From Myxococcus stipitatus (GTDB lineage: Bacteria > Myxococcota > Myxococcia > Myxococcales > Myxococcaceae), in the NCBI RefSeq assembly GCF_037414475.1, contig NZ_CP147913.1, forward strand, positions 8,504,501-8,568,500: a stretch of DNA of 64,000 nucleotides, given 5' to 3'. The notes under the pieces were generated by a model. That model worked only from the letters and a program-made list of their open reading frames with translations, was not told the origin of the DNA and searched no databases. The position numbers and the translations under genes are program-made. How positions within the stretch are numbered: the first letter of the stretch is position 1; every line of letters begins with the position of its first letter. Below are positions 9,426 through 19,100 of this stretch, piece by piece.

Positions 9426-11269
9426 GGCTCTACCAGCAGCTGGTCCTGTTCATGCTCGCGGCGACGGTGCTTCCGCTCGCCGCGGTCGGCTTCTTGTTGC
9501 TCTCACGCGCCGAGGCGGAGCTCGCCGCGCGCATCGACGCGGAGCAGCGCACGCAGGCGTCCGCCATCGCGGAGGCCGTGGGGGCCTCGCTCATGGAGGT
9601 GGTGGATGCCCTGGCCCGCTCGGCGGAGCTCATCGACTGGCAGGCCGCCACGGAGGCGGAGACGGTGGGAGGGCTGCGCCTGCTGTATGGCCAATCCCCC
9701 GCGGTCAGCGCGGTCCTGAAGCTGGACTCGCACGGGCGGCCCGTGGGGTCGCCCGTGTTCCGCACGCAGGGCTCGGAGGGCCACCCGGGCTTCGACGCGG
9801 AAGGCGTGGAGCAGATGCTGAGCTCGGTGCCCGTGCAGCAGCTTCGCGCGGGAGGCAAGGGGCAGGCGGCGCTGGGAAGCGCGTATGCCCACCCGGAGAG
9901 CGGCCGCGCGGCGGTGACGGTGGCCGTGAAGCTGGCGGAGGGCGAGGACGCGCCCTTCGCGCTGGCCGAGGTTGTCTTCGCGCCCTTGGAGGCCACCCTG
10001 CGCCGCCGCCCTCAAGGGGCGCTGGGGCGGGTGGACCTGGTGGACGAGGAGCGGCGCATCCTGGCCAGCTCCGAGCCCGAGCGGCGGATGACGACGCTGG
10101 CCCCGGAGCTGGTCGCGCACCTGCTGGCCCCGGTCTCCGCGGAGCCGGACGTGGTGCGCAGCTTCCGCGTGGAGGCGCCTCCCCGGCGCGTGAGCGTGGC
10201 GCGGGTCTCCCGGGGGCCGCGCTTCGACGTCGTGGTGGAGGTGGACGAGGCCACGGCCCTGGCGCCCGTGCGGGCCATGCGGCGGACGGTGCTCGTCTCC
10301 ATCGGCGGGGCGCTCGTGGTGCTCCTGGGATTGGGGGCCCTCTTCACCCGGCGCTTGAACCAGCGGCTGGCGGAGGTCGTCCAGGGCGCGGAGGCGTACG
10401 GGCGCGGAGAGCTGGACCGGCGCGTCGCGGTGCGCGGGCAGGATGAGCTGAGCGAGTTGGCCACCACCTTCAACCGCATGGGCGAGGAGCTGGAGGCGGC
10501 CCGCGCGCGGATGCTGAGCTGGAACGACGAGCTGCGCGTGCGCGTGGACGAGGCCACCCAGGAGCTACGCAGCGCCCAGGCCCAGCTGCTCGAGGCGCAG
10601 AAGCTGGCGGCGGTGGGCCAGTTGGGCGCGGGTGTGGCGCACGAAATCAACAACCCCCTGGCCGGCATCCTCGGCAACGTGCAGTTGCTCATGCTGGACC
10701 GTGGCGCGGCGGACCCGGACCTGGGGACGCTGCGCAAAATCGAGCAGAGCGCCAAGCGCTGCAAGGAAATCACCCAGAACCTCCTGCGCTTCTCCCAGCA
10801 GCGCGAGCGCGCGGACCTGCGCCCGGTGGACCTCAACGCCGTGGTGCGCGACGCGCTCAGCCTCACCGAACATCAGGTCCTCAGTGACGGAGTGACTCTT
10901 GTCACTCAGTTGGCGCCAGGCTTGAGCCGCGTCCGCGCGGACCCGGGGCACCTTTCCCAGGTGGTGCTGGCCCTGCTGTCCAACGCGCGCACGGCGATGC
11001 AGAAGTCGCCCACCCGGCGGCTCACGCTGCGCACGGGGCAGCGCGACGGGTGCACGTTCCTGGAGGTGGAGGACACGGGGAAGGGCATCTCTCCCGACAT
11101 CCGCCCCCGCATCTTCGAGCCCTTCTTCACCACGAAGGACGTGTGGTCCAACGTGGGGTTGGGACTGAGCGTGGCCTGGCGTGTCGTGACGGAGGCGGGC
11201 GGCACGCTCACCGTCCGCTCGGAGGTGGGGCAGGGGGCCTGCTTCACCGTGGAGCTGCCGAGAGTCTGA
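9422..11269 (+). CDS. membrane sensor histidine kinase with HAMP domain
   Basis: A 615-residue protein starting at GTG 9422, overlapping the previous stop by 4 bp. There is an N-terminal membrane helix (LVLFMLAATVLPLAAVGFLL), a periplasmic sensor region of about 260 residues, a second helix (TVLVSIGGALVVLLGLGALF) and a HAMP linker (GELDRRVAVRGQDELSELAT). HisKA follows with the phospho-His near residue 404 (AAVGQLGAGVAHEINNPLAG), and then HATPase_c with N box (LLSNARTAMQ), G1 (DTGKGISPDI) and G2 (GLGLSV). The AHEINNPLAG form is typical of NtrB/AtoS-like kinases that partner with NtrC-type activators. No receiver gene is adjacent apart from those inside the upstream hybrid kinase, which is the likely partner. 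Confidence 0.9.
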   Translation: MRLYQQLVLFMLAATVLPLAAVGFLLLSRAEAELAARIDAEQRTQASAIAEAVGASLMEVVDALARSAELIDWQAATEAETVGGLRLLYGQSPAVSAVLKLDSHGRPVGSPVFRTQGSEGHPGFDAEGVEQMLSSVPVQQLRAGGKGQAALGSAYAHPESGRAAVTVAVKLAEGEDAPFALAEVVFAPLEATLRRRPQGALGRVDLVDEERRILASSEPERRMTTLAPELVAHLLAPVSAEPDVVRSFRVEAPPRRVSVARVSRGPRFDVVVEVDEATALAPVRAMRRTVLVSIGGALVVLLGLGALFTRRLNQRLAEVVQGAEAYGRGELDRRVAVRGQDELSELATTFNRMGEELEAARARMLSWNDELRVRVDEATQELRSAQAQLLEAQKLAAVGQLGAGVAHEINNPLAGILGNVQLLMLDRGAADPDLGTLRKIEQSAKRCKEITQNLLRFSQQRERADLRPVDLNAVVRDALSLTEHQVLSDGVTLVTQLAPGLSRVRADPGHLSQVVLALLSNARTAMQKSPTRRLTLRTGQRDGCTFLEVEDTGKGISPDIRPRIFEPFFTTKDVWSNVGLGLSVAWRVVTEAGGTLTVRSEVGQGACFTVELPRV

Positions 11270-11304
11270 GCTTCCCACGCGGGCTGTGATACCTAGGAAG
11301 CCGC

Positions 11305-12273
11305 ATGGCCGAGCCCCGCCCCTCCCGGCGCCAGACGCCCTTCTACGTCGGCCTCGTGCTGATTCTCGCGGCGTTGCCGCTGGGTTGGTTCGTGTTCCTC
11401 CACCAGCCACCCCCGCCTCCTCCTCCGCCCAAGCCGCCCGCGGCGCCGGTGAGTCTCCCCGAGGAGGAGAAGGCCCTGGAGCTGGAGCTCACCGAGGTGA
11501 CGGGCACCGTCGAGGTGAAGGAGGGCGATGGCTCCTGGCGCAAGGCCTCGGTCGGCACCGCGCTCAGGCGCAATGACAAGGTGCGCACGGACGATGGCTC
11601 GTACGCGGTGCTCGTCGGCGGAGAAGTGGTGGAGTTCCGCATGGACCCCGGCACCGAGGTGTCCGTCGAGGACCTGAAGCCGACCCTCTCGCGCGTGCGG
11701 CTCGCCAACGGTATGGCCACCGCCATCGTTCGCTCCGGCAAGCGGCACACCTTCGAGGTGAAGGCCGCGAAGAGCGACGCGGTGGCGAAGCTGCAAGAGG
11801 CCGGTGCCTTCACCATGACCAACAACGGCGAGGGCACGGTGGCGGTGGGCACTCGCGAGGGTGAGGTGACGTTGGTGGGGCAGGGCAAGGTCGTCATCGT
11901 CCGCGCCGGTCAGCAGTCCGTGATTCGCCCCGGCCAGGCCCCGTCGGAGCCGTCTCCGGTCCCCACCAGCCTGTTGCTCAAGGTGGACTGGCCCGCGGAG
12001 CGCACGCGCCGCGAGAAGGACCTGATTGTTCGCGGGCAGACATCTCCTGGCAGCCGGGTGCAGGTGAACGACGTGCGTGTCACCGCCGACGCGGATGGGC
12101 GCTTCGAGCGCAAGGTGAAGCTCAAGGAAGGCTCCAACACCATCGATGTCCGGGCAGTGGGCGTCAGCCGCGTCGAACAACGCGACAAGGCGGAGCTCAT
12201 CGTCGACACGCGGCCCCCTTCGCTGAAGACAGACCCGGATATCTGGAATCAAGCCAGCGACGGCGCGCACTGA
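11305..12273 (+). CDS. FecR-domain membrane-anchored protein
   Basis: A 322-residue protein with one N-terminal membrane helix (FYVGLVLILAALPLGWFVFL), a poly-proline stretch, and a FecR-like region at about residues 60-210 (ELTEVTGTVEVKEGDGSWRK, LRRNDKVRTDDGSYAVL, GEVTLVGQGKVVIVRAGQQS). The last 90 residues resemble an Ig-like domain (VRGQTSPGSRVQVNDVRVTA). FecR domains sit in the periplasm; here no ECF sigma factor is adjacent, so this is not a classical FecI/FecR pair. It ends with a short tail before a gap that holds a candidate promoter for the next gene. Confidence 0.75.
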   Translation: MAEPRPSRRQTPFYVGLVLILAALPLGWFVFLHQPPPPPPPPKPPAAPVSLPEEEKALELELTEVTGTVEVKEGDGSWRKASVGTALRRNDKVRTDDGSYAVLVGGEVVEFRMDPGTEVSVEDLKPTLSRVRLANGMATAIVRSGKRHTFEVKAAKSDAVAKLQEAGAFTMTNNGEGTVAVGTREGEVTLVGQGKVVIVRAGQQSVIRPGQAPSEPSPVPTSLLLKVDWPAERTRREKDLIVRGQTSPGSRVQVNDVRVTADADGRFERKVKLKEGSNTIDVRAVGVSRVEQRDKAELIVDTRPPSLKTDPDIWNQASDGAH

Positions 12274-12297
12274 AGAGCGAGCGTGCGGGCGAGCGGC

Positions 12298-12327
12298 TTG
12301 ACCCCTGAGGGAGGGGCTTCCTAGACT
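12298..12327 (+). promoter_or_regulatory. candidate sigma-70-type promoter for the surface-protein locus
   Basis: TTGACC and TAGACT are separated by 18 bp in the gap before the 12520 gene. If used, the transcript would have a leader of about 190 nt. The motif match is visible; function is inferred. Confidence 0.35.
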
Positions 12328-12519
12328 TCGTCCCCACAGTCGTTCCTGTTCAAGGGCAATCCAGGGCGAAAGCTCTGGTGCGCAAAGCCGCGGGGCCCGC
12401 AGTCTGGCCGGCCGTGGTTGCCGTGGGAAGCACGCTCCGGGGTGGACTCCGGGCCCACTGCGCCTTGTGCGGGCCATGGGTCTGTCGTTGTGGAATCCCC
12501 CCTCGGAAGGTGGTCGCCG

Positions 12520-14202
12520 ATGCCACGTGCTCTCGCCCTTGTGACGTGTCTGCTTCCCGCACTGTCGGGCGCCACTCCCGAGGTCGGTGAACTCTCGGGA
12601 ATCTCCAAGCTCGTGAATGGCGGGCCGGGTGACCAGACGGATCCGCACGTGAGCGGCTCTCTGGTCGCCTACACGAGCGAATCCGGAGGCCAGAGCGAGA
12701 TTCGCTACCACGACCTGGTGGCTGGAACGGACCGGGCCATCCCCAACGGCGGCGCGTTCGACTTCGTGTCGGACGTCAGCGGGAAGACGGTGGTGTTCAC
12801 CCGGGTCAGCGCCTCCAGCGCCATCTACACGTACGACGTGTCCACGGAGCAGGCCCCGGTGGAGCTGGCCCCGCAGGAGGGCAGCAGCCGCAGGTCCGCG
12901 GTGGTGGGAGGCCGCACCGTGGCCTGGCAGGACTTCGGCTACACCGGCAGCACGCTGGAGCCGGAGATCGCCATCTACGACCTGGACAAGGCCACGCTCA
13001 CCCGGCTCACGAATGACCGGATGCTGGACCGCACCCCCGCGGTCTCCCCCGACGGCAAGACGGTGGTCTGGGTCAAGTGTGATGCGCAGGGACAGGCCTG
13101 CGATGTCTGGCAGGCGCGCTGGGGCGGCTCGGGGTTCTACTCGCAGGCGCTCACCGGCAGCGAGGGCGAGGAGTCCCAGCCGGACACCAACGGGGACATC
13201 GTCGTCTACGCGAGCACGCGCACCGTGGATGGTGTGACGGACCGGGACATCTACTGGAAGTCCGTCAACGGCGGCACCGAGCAGCGCCTGGCCCTCCCGG
13301 GGCTCGATGCGAACCCGAGCATCAGCGGCTCGTTGATCGCCTTCGAGCGCAAGGACCCCGCCAAGGGCGACTTCGACATCGCGCTCTACAACCTGGACAC
13401 CCAGACGCTCTACCGGCTCACCGACGCGCCGGGAGACGAGAGCCTCAATGACTTGAGCGTGAGCGAGGACGGCACCGTGCGCGTGGTGTGGACCGCGCGG
13501 GAGAACGGCGACTACAACGTGCACGCCTTCTCCTTCAAGTTGCCGGGACGAAACCCGTGCATGGACGCGGCGGCGATGGAAGGCGAGGCGGCTCCCACGC
13601 CGGAAGCCGTGTGCTTGCAACCGGGCAAGACGCCGTTGCTCGCGGCGCTGGAGGTGGCTCGCACCACGGGACAGCCCAACGCCGTGTCCCTGGGATTCTT
13701 CGGCCGCGGCCCCGGTGTGTTGTGTGTCGACAACGGCTACAGCGGCGAGCGCGCCACGTCTGGTTGGGTTTGGCTGGATGGCGCTGAAATCGTCGACCCG
13801 TCCAGTTTCAAGCCCACCGTGTCGCTCGTGGCGCGCAACGTCACCCTGAAAGGCAACTCCTGGCTGGCGGCGCTCATCTCAGGAAATGCAGGAAGCTCGT
13901 TCCGCATTCGTGTCTACGGCAACGCGTCGCAGTGCAGCGCGAGCGGCGCGGCGCCCTCGAGCGAAGAGGGCTTGCAGCGCATCCCGGGGCAGCATGTGGC
14001 GCCCATGTCCCTGGATTTCGGTGGGGTGTCACCCATGACCTTTGTCCCAGAGGAGTCGGAGCGGGGCGGGGGCTGTAGCACGGGTGGGAGTTCGTTGGCG
14101 GCGGCGGGATTGGTGCTGGTGGCGCTGTGGCTTGGGCGTCCCCGGCACGGGTTCGTGATGGTGAGGCGGAACAAACTTCGGCGGAGCGGAAGGGCCCTGT
14201 AG
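12520..14202 (+). CDS. secreted TolB-like beta-propeller protein with MYXO-CTERM-type tail
   Basis: A 560-residue protein. ATG 12520 is chosen because it is preceded by a GGAAGG ribosome site and followed by a signal peptide (ALALVTCLLPALSGA); the frame is open a little further upstream. Residues about 40-380 contain repeated WD40-like/TolB propeller blades (SGSLVAYTSESGGQSEIRYH, AVSPDGKTVVWVKC, SGSLIAFERKDP). The C-terminal region has GGGCSTGGSSLAAAGLVLVALW followed by basic residues, which is the MYXO-CTERM pattern (Cys, hydrophobic helix, basic tail) used for surface anchoring in myxobacteria. The basic tail is longer than usual. It is the first of four tandem exported proteins. Confidence 0.8.
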   Translation: MPRALALVTCLLPALSGATPEVGELSGISKLVNGGPGDQTDPHVSGSLVAYTSESGGQSEIRYHDLVAGTDRAIPNGGAFDFVSDVSGKTVVFTRVSASSAIYTYDVSTEQAPVELAPQEGSSRRSAVVGGRTVAWQDFGYTGSTLEPEIAIYDLDKATLTRLTNDRMLDRTPAVSPDGKTVVWVKCDAQGQACDVWQARWGGSGFYSQALTGSEGEESQPDTNGDIVVYASTRTVDGVTDRDIYWKSVNGGTEQRLALPGLDANPSISGSLIAFERKDPAKGDFDIALYNLDTQTLYRLTDAPGDESLNDLSVSEDGTVRVVWTARENGDYNVHAFSFKLPGRNPCMDAAAMEGEAAPTPEAVCLQPGKTPLLAALEVARTTGQPNAVSLGFFGRGPGVLCVDNGYSGERATSGWVWLDGAEIVDPSSFKPTVSLVARNVTLKGNSWLAALISGNAGSSFRIRVYGNASQCSASGAAPSSEEGLQRIPGQHVAPMSLDFGGVSPMTFVPEESERGGGCSTGGSSLAAAGLVLVALWLGRPRHGFVMVRRNKLRRSGRAL

Positions 14203-14257
14203 ACTCCGCGCCGTCCTGAAACGTTTTCCTCCTCCCCCAGCCCTGCTGCTGCTGTGC

Positions 14258-16156
14258 GTGTGTGCCGTCTCGGCGTGGGCCGACACGCTCGAAGTCCTTG
14301 GCCCTTCGTCCGCCGTGGCGCCCGATGGCTTCCCCGTGGCCGTCGTGCGCAAGGACGCGTCCGGCGCACCCGTGCCCTTGTTGGGTGCGCCCACGCTCGT
14401 GGCCGAGGGCGCGGACGTGCGCCCAGGGCAGGCGCAGCCACCTCTGCACGGCTTCGTCGTCGTGCCGCGCGCGGGCTCTCGCGATGTGGTGGTGCGGGCG
14501 CGGGTGGATGGGCTGGAGGCCCAGGCTCGTTTCGTGCTCGGTCCTCCAGCCACCGAGGTGAAGCTGGGGCTGGAGCCCGCGGCGCCGGTGAAGGGCCGGG
14601 ACAAGGAGGCGGTGCTCACGGTGAGCCTGCTGCGGCCGGACGGCACGGCCGATGACAGCGGGGCGCCGCCGGTGGTTCGCGCCAGCACCGGGCGCGTGGA
14701 GGGACTGGAGCGCGTGGCGCCGGGCACGTACCGGGCGCGCTACGTCCTTCCGGACACGCGGCACCCGGAGGTGGCCATCCTGGTCGCGTTCTCCGCGTGG
14801 CCCAGTCCCCAGTCGGTGCATGGTGCGTATGGGCGGGTGCTCGTGCCGCTGGCGGCCTCGGTGAATCTGCCGGGGACGACGGAGCCGGACGCACGCATCT
14901 CCATCGACATCGCGGGGGAGCGCTTCGGTCCGGTGACGGCCGGGCCGGATGGCCGGTTCCGCCTGCCCATCGTCGTGCCGCCGGGGCATCGCTTCGGACA
15001 GGGCCACGTGATGGACCGCGTGGGCAACCTGCGCCGGGAGCGCATCGACCTGATGTTGCCTCCGACGGACGGGCTGGCCTGTGTGCTTCAGCCGCAGCGG
15101 CTTCCGGCGGATGGCGTGTCCCGGGCCCGGCTGCTGTGCGCGACGAGCGACCCCATGGGCAAGCCCGTGGAGGACGCGAAGGTGACGGCGCAGGCGCGGC
15201 ACGGCGTCCTCAAGGGCCCGTCGCGCGCGGTGGGCGGCATGTTGGAGTGGCTCTACACCGCGCCTCGCTCGTTGACGGGTGATGAGCACATCGAAGCGGC
15301 GTGGCCTCAACGCGGCGCGGGCTCTCGCGAGGTGCTCTCGCTCCAACTCGTCCAGGGGCCAGTGGCCGACGTGGCGCTGGCGGTGTCCGACTCGCTGGTG
15401 CATCGCGGTGGAAGGGTGGGGGTGACGGTGCGGACGCGGGATGCGCTGGGCCATCCGCGCCCCGGCGCCGTGCTGTCCCTGGAGGCTCCCGAAGGGCGCT
15501 TCACGTCGCCCGTGGAGTCCACTCCCGGCGAGCTCACCAGCCAGTGGCATCCACCGGATTCAGGAGGCGCGGAGCGGGTGGACTTGAGTGCTCGGGCCTG
15601 GGGCCCGGCGGGTGGCGAGCCCGCGCGCATCTCCGTGTGGCCTCGGAAGGGTGTGCTGCACGTCGGCGTGTCGGACCTCGCGGGGCTGCCCGTGCCGTCG
15701 CAGCCGCTGCGCGTGGATGGGCACCCGGTCATGACGGGGCCGGACGGCACGGTGTCATTGGGCCGGTTGGCCCCGGGGACCCATCTGGTGGCGCACGGCG
15801 TGTGGACGGGGCTGGCCCGGACGCTTCATGTCCTGGGTGACGCGGGGCTTGCGTATCCGCTCGATGCGCCCGCGATTCCCGACGATGTCTCGCGGCAGGT
15901 GCAAGTGGCGCCTGCGGTTCCCGTCAACGTGCGGCTTCGCGTGGACGGTGCTCGCGTGACGTACTGGGTGGAGGACGCGAACGGGCAGTTGATCGAGGGA
16001 CGTCAGGTGCATGTCGCGCTGTCGGAAGGCGCTCGCGAGGCCCAGGAGGTTCATGGCGGACGCACGTCCTTCACGGTGCGCGCGGAGCGTCCGGTGAGTG
16101 TCTCCGTGGCGGACGTGGCCACGGGGGTCACCGCGCTGGCCGAGGTGCGCCCATGA
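14258..16156 (+). CDS. secreted multi-domain Ig-like surface protein
   Basis: At least 632 residues. The first in-frame GTG (14258) leaves only half a signal peptide (VCAVSAWA). Upstream in frame, CTG 14216 would give LKRFPPPPALLLLCVCAVSAWA, a convincing signal sequence, so the true start may be this rare CTG. The body consists of beta-rich repeats with Ig/bacterial-Ig character, for example SLVHRGGRVGVTVRTRDALGHP and LPGTTEPDARISIDI. No catalytic motif is visible. The stop overlaps the start of the next gene (ATGA), which indicates translational coupling with the SdrD-like protein. Confidence 0.7.
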   Translation: MCAVSAWADTLEVLGPSSAVAPDGFPVAVVRKDASGAPVPLLGAPTLVAEGADVRPGQAQPPLHGFVVVPRAGSRDVVVRARVDGLEAQARFVLGPPATEVKLGLEPAAPVKGRDKEAVLTVSLLRPDGTADDSGAPPVVRASTGRVEGLERVAPGTYRARYVLPDTRHPEVAILVAFSAWPSPQSVHGAYGRVLVPLAASVNLPGTTEPDARISIDIAGERFGPVTAGPDGRFRLPIVVPPGHRFGQGHVMDRVGNLRRERIDLMLPPTDGLACVLQPQRLPADGVSRARLLCATSDPMGKPVEDAKVTAQARHGVLKGPSRAVGGMLEWLYTAPRSLTGDEHIEAAWPQRGAGSREVLSLQLVQGPVADVALAVSDSLVHRGGRVGVTVRTRDALGHPRPGAVLSLEAPEGRFTSPVESTPGELTSQWHPPDSGGAERVDLSARAWGPAGGEPARISVWPRKGVLHVGVSDLAGLPVPSQPLRVDGHPVMTGPDGTVSLGRLAPGTHLVAHGVWTGLARTLHVLGDAGLAYPLDAPAIPDDVSRQVQVAPAVPVNVRLRVDGARVTYWVEDANGQLIEGRQVHVALSEGAREAQEVHGGRTSFTVRAERPVSVSVADVATGVTALAEVRP

Positions 16157-19100
16157 GGCTCTCGGGTGCGTGGGTGTTGGTGCTGGGGCCCTTGTTGTGG
16201 ACGGGAATGGCGCGGGGCCAGGGTGTGCCCATGGACGTGCCCTCGCTTGCGTCCACCATCGCGGGCCGCGTGTGTCACGACACGAATGGTGACGGGCTGT
16301 GCGGCGCGGACGAGCCCGGCGCCGCCGGCGTGAGGCTGGTCTTGTCGACGGGACGCGAGGTGCTCAGCGACGCACGAGGACTCTTCCACCTCACGGGCGT
16401 GGACTCCCGGACCCCGGACCTCACGCGCGGACTCCATCTGCGGCCAGGGCGTCACCGCCTCAAGGTGGATGTGCGGACCTTGCCGCGTGCGAGCCGCGTG
16501 ACTCCGGAGGCCGCCACGGTGGAGGTGCCGTGGGGCGCGGTGGTGCTTCAGGACTTCGCGGTGCGGACGCTCGCGATGGAGGCTCGGCCGTTGGAGTCTT
16601 CCTACGCGCGTCAGCCTCCCGTGGCGGATGTGGTGTCCGGTCAGGACGCGGTGCGCTTCCGGGTCGCGGGACAGGCGGGCGAGGGTGACCACGTCCGAGT
16701 CGGCGACGTGAGCGCGGACGTGGACGCGAGTGGAGGATGGAGCGCGCTCGTGCCGCTCATCGCCGGTGAGAACATGCTGGCCATCACCGCCACCGCGCGC
16801 GATGGCACGGTGCGCCTGTATCGCCAGCACATCGACGTGGTGCACCGGACGGAGGGCTGGTTGGTGGTGCCCAGGGCCATGGAGTTCGTGGCCTCGCTGC
16901 GGCTTCCGGCCGCGCGCGATGAGGCCACGGCGACGGGCGTCACCCGGCTGACGGTGGAGGCGGCGCAAGGAACGTCGGTGCGAGGGCCTGACGCGGAGAC
17001 CGTGGTCATCGGTCCCGAGGGCCGCGTGGACCTTCCCGTGACGCTGAGCGCGGGGGTGAACCCCGTGTCGTTGGCGTTGACGCCGCCGGGGACGAGCGAG
17101 CGGACCCTGGCGTTGGAGATTCTCGCGGAGCCCAGGCCCTTCGCCGTGGGGCTGCTGGATGTCGAGCTGGCGTATGTGCTCGAAGGCGGCGACTTCCAGC
17201 TCCGAGGCCGAGGCTCCGCGCACGCCGAAGCGCGCCTGGGGCCCGTGGATCTCGTGGGCGAGGTGGACCTTCGCGACACCGATGGTCGCACGCTGCGGGG
17301 CGCGGAGCTTCCGGATTGGTTGCGCCCCCGTGTCCCCGAGCGATTCGAGCGTGTCGCGGACCCGGACTTCTCTCCCGAGGAGTGGGGCGATGACTCGGTG
17401 TCGCTCACGCCCAATCCCACGGAGGCGCGGCTGCGCGTGGAGGCTCGCCATGCGGAGTTCGGACGCGCGGGTCTGGGCACGTACCGTGCGCTGATCCAGG
17501 ACCGGGAGGTGGGGCGCTACCACCGGCCCCTCTTCGGTCCCTACGCGGAGCTGCGGTCCTCGCCGGAAGGCTCGGACAAGGCACATCCGCGCGTGGGGGT
17601 TGAGGCGTTCGGCGGGGCGCTCGCGGACCCGACGCGTGGACTGGCGGCCGTTCCCGCACACGAGGAGCTTCGCGCCACGGGCGGCAGTCTCTACTACCTG
17701 GGCGCGGTGTCGGTGGCCGAGGGGTCGGAGCTCTTGCGCGTGGAGGTGCGCGACGGCGTCACCGGCTTGCCCCTGGCGGAGCGGCATCTGGTGCGGGGCC
17801 GCGACTATGACATCGACTACTTCGCCGGCCGCATCCTCCTCTCGCGTCCGTTGTCCTTCCTCGCGTCGGACACCTTCTTTCGCACGGACCTGGTGACCCA
17901 GGCGCCGGAGCCCGTGCTGGTGGCGGACTACGCGGCGCTGCGCTCGGCGAGCACGCACGACTCGGGTGGCGGCGAGGTGTGGGCCGAATGGGCGGGTGTC
18001 CACCTGGGGCTCGCGGGTGTCCGCGAGGGGCGCGAGGGCCGTCCGTACACGCTCTACTCCGGCCGGGCGTCGGCGCAGGTGGGCGCGTACGCGCTGGAGG
18101 CGGAGGCCGCGTCGAGTCGTGGCACGGCGGTGGACGTGGGCGTGTTCGGCGTCTCCGATGATGGTGGCTTGAGCTTCCTGCGTCCTGGCGCGGGGCTGGG
18201 GACCGGGGGCGAGGCGCTGGGCCTGCGGGTTCGTGGACCCGGGGCCTGGGGTGAGGGCTCCGTGGATGCGTCGTATCGCTGGCGCGAGCGAGGCTTCTCG
18301 GACGGCGCGCACCTGGACGCGGCCCGCTTCCAGCAACTCTCGCTGCGCGTGCGTCAGCCCGTGGGCAAGCTGCGGCTGTCGCTGCTCGCGGATGGGCGTC
18401 ACTCGGTGGACCCTCGCGAGCCCTTCGTGGACAACCCCTTCTCCGCGAGCACGGTGGGCGTGAGCGTCGGATGGGAGGAGCCCACCTGGAGCGTGAGCCT
18501 CGATGCCCGAGACTCACGGCTGAAGGCGGCGGAGGTTGTCGGGCAGGGCGCCGCGCTCTCGGGAGGGCGCACCTCCGCGGGTGTCGCGGGCGGCTACCGA
18601 TTGCTCGACGGACTCTGGTTGCAGGCCTCGCATCGGCAGAAGCTGGCCCTGCATGGCGCGGGACCGGGGCGCATGAACGACACGTTCACGGCGGCGGGCG
18701 TGGACGTGGAGCTGGACCGGGATACGCGCGTGGTGGCTCGAGGTGGGTGGGGGCCGACGCTGGGGCCTCGCGCGTGGGCGAACGTGGAGTCGCGGCGCGG
18801 GGCGGACGTGTTCTACGGCGGCTACTCCGTGGACGTGGACGGGCCGGACTTCGGCGCCGGGCGGACGCTCACGGGCGCGAGGACGGAGCTGCCCGACAGC
18901 GGCACGGCGATCTTCGTCGAGGAGGTGGGCCTGCATGACGCCAACTCCGTGCGCCTGTCGCGGGCCGTGGGATTCCAGAAGACGGTGCCGGGGGGCTTCA
19001 CCGTGGGGGCTCGTTACGAGCGCGGTGTGCGCAGCCTCCTGGATGTGAATCCTCCGCTGCGGCGGGACACGGGGGGCGTCTTCGGCCAGTGGCTCTCCGA

